In this document: positions 15,620 to 21,196 of the stretch, piece by piece
How positions within the stretch are numbered: position 1 is the first letter of the stretch
Layout of the letters: each line of letters starts with the position of its first letter
DNA from: JBCBAP01 sp038532435
Lineage (GTDB): Bacteria > Pseudomonadota > Alphaproteobacteria > Rhodobacterales > Rhodobacteraceae
Assembly (NCBI GenBank): GCA_038532435.1
Contig: JBCBAP010000060.1
Location: forward strand, 1-21,196
Direction: 5' to 3'
DNA: 21,196 nucleotides
The notes under the pieces: model-generated
What the model saw: only the letters and a program-made list of their open reading frames with translations
Told to the model about the DNA's origin: nothing
Databases searched by the model: none
Made by a program: the position numbers and the translations under genes

Positions 15620-18319
15620 CTATTCGGCCGCCGTGCGGCGCGCGTCCGGGTTGGGCAGGCGCAGACGGAAGGTCGCCCCGGGGCCCTCGGCCAGAAGCTC
15701 AAGGTCGCCCCCGAGGTTCTTCATGATCTCCCGGCTGATCGGCAGGCCGAGGCCCGCACTTCCCGCCAGCGTGCTCTCGCCCAGCCGGGCGAATTTCTCG
15801 AACACGCGACCCTGATCCGCCTTTGGGATTCCCGGGCCATTGTCCGAAAAGTCGAGCAACACGGAAGTGTCCGCGGTGTGCGAGGAAATGTGGATCTCCG
15901 GCGGGTCGCCCCGACCGTATTTGACCGCGTTGGAGATGACGTTGATCATGACCTGGGCGAGCCGGTCCACATCCGCCTCAACCATCAGACCTGGGGTGAG
16001 CGCGCGCACGATGCGGATGCCGTGCTTTTCGGTCAGCGCCTCCGTACTCGCGATCGCCTGATTGAGCACATCCGCAAGCTCAAGCCGATCCCGCCGTAGG
16101 GCGACCCGTCCGCTTTCGAGCACGCTCACGTCGAGGATCTCGTCGAGGAGGCGGGTGAGGCGCATGCTCTCCTCATGGATGATGCCGGTGAACCGTGCGG
16201 TCTGTTCGGCCTCCAGCGTATCGGTCGAGCGCAGGATTTCCGCAAAGGACCGGATCGAGGTCATGGGGGTGCGCAGCTCATGGCTCACCTGGCTGAGGAA
16301 CGCGTCCTTCTGCTCCCCGATCCGCGTGAGCTGGGCGTTTGCGCGGCGCAGCTGTGCTGCGGTCTCCTCCAGCTCCTGGGACTTCGCCTCCAGCTCCTGC
16401 GCATAGTTCACGATCTGCGCCGTTTCATCCGCCATGCGGATCAGTTCACCGACTGAGACGCTGCCCTGCCCCCCGATCTGGGAGACCATCGCATGGGCAG
16501 ACGCGGCACCAATTGCCCCCGCAAGTTCCCGTTCGAGGCGCGCGGTGAGATCCGGCCCGGGGTCGGGCAGCCCGTAGAGTTTTCCCTGGCTGCGGGCGAT
16601 CTCGCTGAAGATGCGATGCGCCGTCTCCCGTCCCAGAATGCGCTGGGCCAGCTCGAAGAGATCCTCCGCATTCGCCGTGCGGGTGAAGCGCATGGCGTCC
16701 CCGTCGCCCCGCGTCTCGAACACGTCGATGAACGCCTCCGCCTGGAGCGGTTCCAGCCGGGTCTGGCGGCTCATGAGCGATCCGGTGATCAGGGTTCCGA
16801 CGTTGAAGATCATCGACCAGACTAGCGCGTGCACCAGCGGGTCGGCGATCCCGGCACCGAAAAGGTCCTGCGGCTTCAGCAGGCCGATTCCGAACGGCCC
16901 TTCCACGAGCGTTCGGGCGGAGAGGATGAAATCCCCGCCAAAGCTCGGCAGGAAGAGTGTGTATGCCCAGGTGACGAACCCGGCGATCACGGCGCAGATC
17001 GCCCCGGTGCGCGTCGCCCCGTGCCAGTAAAGCCCCGCAACCAGCGACGGCAGCAACTGTGCCGCCCCGAGGAAGGAAATCAGACCGATGGAGGCAAGCG
17101 CCTCCGACCCGCTGGTCAGGCGGTAGTAGATGTAGCCGAGGCCGAGGATCACGCCGATGCTCACCCGGCGAGAAATCAGGAGCGCACCGCGCACGTCGCC
17201 GCTCGCCTTGGGCTGGTGGGTGTTCAGCCAGATCCACACCGGCATGATGATGTGGTTGGACATCATCGTGCTGAGCGCGATGGCCGAGACGATCACCATG
17301 GAGGTGGCAGCGGAGAACCCGCCCAGGAACGCGAGCAAGGCCAGCGTGTTCTGCCCGGTCAGAAGGGGCACCGTCAGCACGTAGAGGTCCGGGTTCGTGC
17401 CTGCGGGCATCAGTTCCAGCCCGGTGATGGCGATGGGCAGGACAAAAAGCGAGATCAGGCAGATATAGAGCGGGAAGGCCCAGGCGGCGGTCGCCAGATG
17501 ACGCTCGTCCACATTTTCGATCACAGTCACCTGGAACATCCGGGGCAGGCAGATGACCGCGGTTGCCGAGAGAAAGAGGAGCGTGACCCAGCGCGGTCCA
17601 AACTCAGCCGAGGTCAGAAGCTCCTCCGCGACCGGCCCCGCAAAGACATCAGCGGGCCCTTCCGAGAGCTGGAAGACGACGTAGATACCGACCGAGATGA
17701 CGGCGACCAGCTTCACGATGGCCTCCACCGCGATGGCCGTTACCACGCCATAGTGCCGCTCGTTCGCGTCCACGTTGCGGGTGCCGAAGAGGATGGTGAA
17801 AAGCGCAAGGCCCACGGCGATCCAGAACGCCGTGATCCGGTCGACGGAGGGGCTCACATCTCCCTCCACCAGCGTGCTGAAAACCGCAAAGCTCACGGTG
17901 AGCGACTGAAGCTGGAGCGCGATGTAGGGCGTGGTCGCGATCACCGCAATGAAGGTGACGATGACGCCGATCCGCGTGCTTTTGCCATAGCGGGAGGAAA
18001 GAAGGTCCGCGATGGAGGTGATGCGCTGCTCTTTCGCGATCCGCACCAGCTTGCGCAGCAGGAACCACCAGCCGACGAAGGTGATCGTCGGCCCCAGATA
18101 GATCGCGATGTAGTCGAGCCCGCCCCGCGCCGCGGATCCGACCGCACCATAGTAGGTCCATGCGGTGCAGTAGACGGAGATCGAGAGCGTGTAGATTAAC
18201 GGGCTGCGCAGCCAGCTCAAATGCCCCTGCCGCGCCCGTTCCTCCGCCCAGAACGCGATGGTGAAGAGGACCGTGACGTAGGCGAGGCAGGTGAGTACGA
18301 TGGTGTTCCAGGTCAGCAT
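15620..18319 (-). CDS. sodium/solute symporter-sensor histidine kinase fusion (CbrA/CrbS type)
   Basis: An 899-residue membrane kinase. Residues 1 to about 515 form an SSS-family transporter with about 13 membrane segments, including ISVYCTAWTYYGAVGSA, IYLGPTITFVGWWFL and ITSIADLLSSRYGKS. A STAC-like linker follows (about 550-610, with ILGRETAHRIF and GAIGAASAHAMVSQI), then a coiled coil (about 640-668). The phosphoacceptor domain carries SHELRTPMTSIRSFAEIL, with His680 as phosphorylation site. The ATPase domain has an N-box (MINVISNAVKYG), DNGPGIP and GSAGLGLPIS. No PAS or receiver domain is seen. CbrA and CrbS relatives sense nutrients such as histidine or acetate through the transporter part. 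It starts four bases after the stop of the small membrane protein gene and is last in its operon. Ligand unknown. Confidence 0.93.
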   Translation of the reverse strand: MLTWNTIVLTCLAYVTVLFTIAFWAEERARQGHLSWLRSPLIYTLSISVYCTAWTYYGAVGSAARGGLDYIAIYLGPTITFVGWWFLLRKLVRIAKEQRITSIADLLSSRYGKSTRIGVIVTFIAVIATTPYIALQLQSLTVSFAVFSTLVEGDVSPSVDRITAFWIAVGLALFTILFGTRNVDANERHYGVVTAIAVEAIVKLVAVISVGIYVVFQLSEGPADVFAGPVAEELLTSAEFGPRWVTLLFLSATAVICLPRMFQVTVIENVDERHLATAAWAFPLYICLISLFVLPIAITGLELMPAGTNPDLYVLTVPLLTGQNTLALLAFLGGFSAATSMVIVSAIALSTMMSNHIIMPVWIWLNTHQPKASGDVRGALLISRRVSIGVILGLGYIYYRLTSGSEALASIGLISFLGAAQLLPSLVAGLYWHGATRTGAICAVIAGFVTWAYTLFLPSFGGDFILSARTLVEGPFGIGLLKPQDLFGAGIADPLVHALVWSMIFNVGTLITGSLMSRQTRLEPLQAEAFIDVFETRGDGDAMRFTRTANAEDLFELAQRILGRETAHRIFSEIARSQGKLYGLPDPGPDLTARLERELAGAIGAASAHAMVSQIGGQGSVSVGELIRMADETAQIVNYAQELEAKSQELEETAAQLRRANAQLTRIGEQKDAFLSQVSHELRTPMTSIRSFAEILRSTDTLEAEQTARFTGIIHEESMRLTRLLDEILDVSVLESGRVALRRDRLELADVLNQAIASTEALTEKHGIRIVRALTPGLMVEADVDRLAQVMINVISNAVKYGRGDPPEIHISSHTADTSVLLDFSDNGPGIPKADQGRVFEKFARLGESTLAGSAGLGLPISREIMKNLGGDLELLAEGPGATFRLRLPNPDARRTAAE

Positions 18320-18323
18320 CTGC

Positions 18324-18590
18324 TCACCGGGATGTCTCAGTCTCGATCAGAATGCGCGACAGCCGTCGGGTCGCAAGGATCAGCAGCAACCACACGCCGA
18401 ACACGTAAGCGAGGATCATCGGGACGCCGAACACCAGCCCTGTTGAGAAAAAGACCGAGATGAACGGCGGCAGAAACAGGAGCAGGGCCACGATGGGCAG
18501 CAGCACCGCGATATCCCGGGCACGATTGTGGCGTGGAGAACCGGTCGAGGGCTCGTTTGCACCCTCAGGTGTGTCCGGTGGACGGCTCAC
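18324..18590 (-). CDS. small two-helix membrane protein beside the symporter-kinase
   Basis: An 88-residue protein: a polar N-terminal tail rich in Pro, Ser and Glu (about 1-25), a membrane helix around DIAVLLPIVALLLFLPPFISVF, a short turn, and a second helix around VPMILAYVFGVWLLLILATRR. The start is GTG at 18590, overlapping the response regulator stop (GTGA at 18587-18590), so translation is probably coupled. The kinase begins four bases after its stop. Small two-helix proteins of several families accompany SSS transporters elsewhere (for example YhdT with PanF, YjcH with ActP); this one has the same size, topology and position. I cannot assign it to a named family with certainty. A role as accessory subunit of the symporter-kinase is inference. 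Confidence 0.8.
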   Translation of the reverse strand: MSRPPDTPEGANEPSTGSPRHNRARDIAVLLPIVALLLFLPPFISVFFSTGLVFGVPMILAYVFGVWLLLILATRRLSRILIETETSR

Positions 18591-18961
18591 GCCGCCCGCT
18601 CCGCCAGCCGCCGCACCTCCGCGACGATCTCCGTGTTCGAAAACGGCTTGGTGACGAAGATGTCGGCGCCCAGATCTTCTGCGCGGTCCCGATCCTTGCG
18701 CTGGCCCTTGGCGGTCAGCATCATCACCGGCAGGTCTGCAAAACGGGTGCTACCGCGCAGATTGCTGAGGATGTCAAAGCCGCTCACGTTGGGCAGCATC
18801 ACATCAAGGATCACCACGTCAGGCACGGTGCTTTCCACCTCCGCGAGAGCGTCGGCACCGTCCGAAATCGTGCGGACGGTGAATCCGTCACGCTGCAGAA
18901 GGAAGGCGAGCGACTCAACGATGTTGGGCTCGTCCTCCACAATGAGCACGGTTTTGCTCAC
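18587..18961 (-). CDS. single-domain response regulator
   Basis: A 124-residue receiver domain with no output domain. Counting from the chosen start, the acidic pocket is Glu9/Asp10 in VEDEPN, the phosphorylation site is Asp53 in VILDVMLPN, the switch Thr83 is in MMLTAKG and Lys105 is in VTKPFS. It is the obvious partner of the kinase two genes downstream. I chose the GTG at 18961 because GGGGAGG sits six bases upstream and the protein then opens with the typical MSKTVLIVEDEPN. A GTG at 18967 would directly abut that ribosome-binding site and is unlikely. The gene lies 65 bases after the XRE regulator stop and overlaps the small membrane protein gene. Without an output domain it may work by protein contact or in a relay. 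Confidence 0.92.
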   Translation of the reverse strand: MSKTVLIVEDEPNIVESLAFLLQRDGFTVRTISDGADALAEVESTVPDVVILDVMLPNVSGFDILSNLRGSTRFADLPVMMLTAKGQRKDRDRAEDLGADIFVTKPFSNTEIVAEVRRLAERAA

Positions 18962-18967
18962 AGGCAC

Positions 18968-18974
18968 CCTCCCC
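18968..18974 (-). promoter_or_regulatory. ribosome-binding site that decides the response regulator start
   Basis: GGGGAGG on the minus strand ends directly against a GTG at 18967 and six bases before a second in-frame GTG at 18961. Normal spacing selects the second, which also gives the usual receiver-domain N-terminus. Confidence 0.75.
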
Positions 18975-19026
18975 GGGGAGCTTTGTTTATCATTACGTTA
19001 AGAGTAGCGGTGTTGCGCTTCGATCT

Positions 19027-20349
19027 TCAACGCTTTTTTGGCTGGATCACCTGACCGCCGAGGACCGGTTCCTCAATCCGCGCCGCGCAATTGGCGCGCG
19101 GACAGATCCGGCAGGAGATGCCGACAGGATGCGGGGCGCCTTCATCCTGCGTCTGGCCCGCGCGGGAGGGGGTGACGATCATGGTTGCGGTCAGCCGCGG
19201 CCAGTCGGCGAGGCTTTCGCGCACCTCGAATTCGGCGACGGAAACCGTGTCGAAAAGATCGCCACCGGGCAGGGCGATGCGCTGCGCAAAGGGTTGCCCC
19301 GGTTGAGCGGTCGCCGCATAGATCGGCCAGAGCGCGCAGGGTGCTGCGTGGCGCGGTACGGTGAAGGTTTCGACCGACTTGCGCATCAGAACGGTTCCGG
19401 CACCGTTCACCTGCAGACCTCCGACGGGTCCGATCGTCGTCTCCTTTAGGGTCATCAAACGCCGCATGATCTGTTGCGCGGGAACCCTGAACCGCCGGGC
19501 AAGGGTCAGCACGTCCCCGTCGCACTCTTCCACCGCGGCGGTAAAGGTGGCTTCGGGCAGCGCCCTTGCGTCCTCCACGTACCGCTCGAGGTGGGCCGTG
19601 GCCCGGGCCTGGGCCTCGGGTTCGGTCAACTCAGATGCCTCCGACACGAGATCTGTCACCGTCGTCGCATCCGCGGGCCCCTCGAGGGTCGCGAACCGAT
19701 GCTGGGCTGCGCTCAGGAACCGATCCACCTCTTCGTCCGGGGAGGTGGCGGGGGCGTCCGATGCGGCGGCCTCGTCGAAATAGGCGGTGAGGGTCTGCGC
19801 GACTTCCGACAGCCGCTGGCTCTCGCTGTGGATGTTGTCGATGAACCGCCGCTGCTGTTCGACCGGAACATCGTCAAGCGTTGTCAGGATGTTGGCCGTG
19901 GACCGGATCGCGGTGATGTTGGTCAACATCTCGTGCATGTTTGCCTGAAGAACCGGATCGTGGGTCAATCGGTCGGACAGCGCGTCGATGGCCGCACGCT
20001 GATCCCGGACCTGCCGGTGCAGGCTGCTCACGAGCTTTGCCCAGCCGGGAAACCGGCTCGCAAACTCGCCCGTGACCTCGACCTCCGCTTCCGCCACGGG
20101 GAATTCGGATGCGGCGGCGCGCATCTCCCCGATCATGGAAAGCTCCGCCTCCTGGCTCAGCGCGACGGGGGGTACATCAAGCTCTCGCGCGAGCGCGAGA
20201 AGCACCCGACCGGCGATCGCGCGCTTGTTGTGTTCGATGAGGTTGAGATAGCTCGGGCTGATGCCCGCGCGCTGGGCGAGGGCGGATTGCGACAATCCCA
20301 TCGCCTTACGCCGTTCCCGGATCCTGAGGCCTGCCAGAGAGCCGCGCAT
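19027..20349 (-). CDS. XRE-family regulator, short-chain fatty acyl-CoA regulator (ScfR/RamB) type
   Basis: A 440-residue regulator in three parts. Residues about 5-60 are a helix-turn-helix: LRIRERRKAMGLSQSALAQR, then GISPSYLNLIEHNKR. The middle (about 125-190) contains MHEMLTNITAIRSTANIL with His139, strikingly like a histidine kinase phosphoacceptor hairpin; there is no HExxH, so the IrrE-like metallopeptidase part common in this family is not evident. The C-terminal third resembles DUF2083, with RHAAPCALWPIYAA and four cysteines (338, 413, 416, 421; CRICPRANC) that could hold an Fe-S cluster. Relatives control acetate or propionate genes in response to acyl-CoA. The ATG at 20349 has AGGGAA upstream; a TTG at 20367 would add six residues. 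It leads the operon with the response regulator and symporter-kinase. Confidence 0.85.
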   Translation of the reverse strand: MRGSLAGLRIRERRKAMGLSQSALAQRAGISPSYLNLIEHNKRAIAGRVLLALARELDVPPVALSQEAELSMIGEMRAAASEFPVAEAEVEVTGEFASRFPGWAKLVSSLHRQVRDQRAAIDALSDRLTHDPVLQANMHEMLTNITAIRSTANILTTLDDVPVEQQRRFIDNIHSESQRLSEVAQTLTAYFDEAAASDAPATSPDEEVDRFLSAAQHRFATLEGPADATTVTDLVSEASELTEPEAQARATAHLERYVEDARALPEATFTAAVEECDGDVLTLARRFRVPAQQIMRRLMTLKETTIGPVGGLQVNGAGTVLMRKSVETFTVPRHAAPCALWPIYAATAQPGQPFAQRIALPGGDLFDTVSVAEFEVRESLADWPRLTATMIVTPSRAGQTQDEGAPHPVGISCRICPRANCAARIEEPVLGGQVIQPKKR

Positions 20350-20381
20350 CGACAAATTCCCTATCAATTCAAACGCCTACC

Positions 20382-20418
20382 GCGTTGCAATGTAATATTA
20401 TTTACACTATTGCATCGC
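20382..20418. promoter_or_regulatory. nested inverted repeats, candidate operator
   Basis: Outer arms GCGTTGCAA (20382-20390) and TTGCATCGC (20410-20418) are complementary at eight of nine positions. Inside them TGTAA (20391-20395) and TTACA (20402-20406) form a second, perfect pair around an AT-rich centre. TTGCAA/TGCAA elements recall the TTTGCAAA-type half-sites reported for ScfR proteins, and another, TTTGCAAT, lies at 20452-20459. The site overlaps the proposed promoter of the regulator gene, so it may serve autoregulation. Confidence 0.5.
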
Positions 20419-20420
20419 AA
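20392..20420 (-). promoter_or_regulatory. candidate promoter of the XRE regulator operon
   Basis: On the minus strand TTGCGA (20415-20420) and TATTAC (20392-20397) are 17 bases apart, each matching four of six sigma-70 consensus bases. The -10 is about 43 bases from the ATG. The region is clearly AT-rich against a GC-rich background. Confidence 0.45.
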
Positions 20421-20577
20421 CAGTCCAATCTTATGACAAAAAAACTATTGGTTTGCAATTGGTTATTGATGAATTGACTGTGAGCACCCATGATGACGCT
20501 GGGTCAGCTATGACTCTCACGTGATGCTGCGTGTTGCGCAGACATCGCGTCAAGACGACACGAATGGGAGGAACCTC

Positions 20578-21196
20578 ATGTCGGAATTCAAGACCAACCG
20601 TCGCAGCCTGCTCAAGGGTGGCGCGGTTCTGGGCGCGGGCCTCGCCGCTCCCACGATCTTCTCCACGGCCGCGAACGCGTACACGAACGAGCCCGGTGCC
20701 GGTTCCGTGACGCTCGGCTTCAACGTGCCGCAATCCGGCGCCTACGCGGACGAGGGTGCGGACGAACTGCGCGCCTACCGTCTGGCGGTCAAGCACCTCA
20801 ACGGTGAGGGCGACGGCGGCATGCTGAACACCTTCTCCTCGAAGGTTTTGGACGGCACCGGTATTCTTGGCCGAAAGGTCGAATACGTGACCGGCGACAC
20901 GCAGACGAAGTCTGACGCCGCGCGCGCGTCTGCCCGCTCGATGATCGAGAAGGACGGCGCGATCATGATCACCGGTGGTTCCTCCTCCGGTGTGGCCGTG
21001 GCCGTGCAGGCGCTCTGCCAGGACGCGGGCATCATCTTCATGGCCGGTCTGACCCACTCAAACGACACGACCGGGAAGGATAAGCGGGCCAACGGTTTCC
21101 GCCACTTCTTCAACTCCTACATGTCCGGTGCAGCACTCGCGCCCGTGCTCGAGGCCAACTACGGCAACGACCGGAACGCCTATCACCTGACGGCGG
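20578..21196 (+). CDS. Tat-exported ABC transporter substrate-binding protein (branched-chain amino acid type), partial
   Basis: The open frame begins at an ATG at 20578, six bases after a strong GGGAGG, and runs off the right edge (about 206 residues seen). The N-terminus has a twin-arginine signal: NRRSLLKGGAVLGAGLAAPT, with cleavage probably near ANA, so the protein folds before export to the periplasm. The mature part follows the Leu/Ile/Val-binding fold: VTLGFNVPQSGAYADEGADE, ILGRKVEYVTGDTQTKSDAA and ITGGSSSGVAVAVQALCQDAGI. Related proteins bind branched-chain amino acids, urea, amides or organic acids; the ligand cannot be read from this fragment. It is divergent from the acyl-CoA type regulator across 228 bases and may be one of its targets. 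Permease and ATPase genes would be expected beyond the window. Confidence 0.88.
   Translation, partial: MSEFKTNRRSLLKGGAVLGAGLAAPTIFSTAANAYTNEPGAGSVTLGFNVPQSGAYADEGADELRAYRLAVKHLNGEGDGGMLNTFSSKVLDGTGILGRKVEYVTGDTQTKSDAARASARSMIEKDGAIMITGGSSSGVAVAVQALCQDAGIIFMAGLTHSNDTTGKDKRANGFRHFFNSYMSGAALAPVLEANYGNDRNAYHLTA

Noticed and set aside
16829..18199. 456-codon plus-strand open frame antisense to the symporter part of the kinase
   Set aside because: Very hydrophilic, Asp/His/Arg/Gly-rich, no motif, and fully explained by the codon bias of the membrane protein on the opposite strand.
20480..20520. GTGAG...CTCAC and ACCCA...TGGGT pairs upstream of the substrate-binding protein as a hairpin or riboswitch
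   Set aside because: Arms are only five bases, unequal spacing between pairs, and no known riboswitch core can be recognised.

Overview
The window is GC-rich, densely coded bacterial chromosome. Gene content and order point to an alphaproteobacterium, most likely Rhodobacterales: a transglutaminase/DUF2126 protein with alpha-E and ATP-grasp partners, polyamine genes, a symporter-kinase fusion and a short-chain acyl-CoA type regulator. The genus cannot be named from the sequence. I see no rRNA or tRNA genes, CRISPR arrays, insertion sequences or phage genes, and no gene-free stretch over 300 bases.

Region 1 (1-5807) is a peptide-modification type cluster. An alpha-E (DUF403) gene, cut by the left edge, and a circularly permuted ATP-grasp gene lie on the minus strand. 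They diverge from a large transglutaminase-DUF2126 fusion on the plus strand.

Region 2 (5820-11896) is a polyamine module. It holds a gamma-glutamylputrescine synthetase-like gene (minus strand), divergent from a PotF-like periplasmic binding protein, then an inverted small lipoprotein gene, then the ATPase and two permeases of the transporter. A strong bidirectional hairpin terminator separates potF from the lipoprotein gene. The likely job is uptake of putrescine or a related polyamine and its entry into the gamma-glutamyl degradation route.

Region 3 (12077-15598) is a tightly packed plus-strand run: 3-mercaptopyruvate sulfurtransferase, a GNAT acetyltransferase, an aspartate/aromatic aminotransferase and an ornithine cyclodeaminase/mu-crystallin family reductase. 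It suggests amino-acid and sulfur metabolism.

Region 4 (15620-20349, minus strand) is a sensory-regulatory unit transcribed in the order: XRE regulator of the short-chain fatty acyl-CoA regulator type, single-domain response regulator, two-helix membrane protein, Na+/solute symporter-histidine kinase fusion. Its most notable feature is that the regulator contains a segment closely resembling the phosphoacceptor helical hairpin of the kinase in the same unit. A 228-base AT-rich region with nested inverted repeats separates it from a divergent Tat-exported ABC substrate-binding protein (20578 onward), cut by the right edge.
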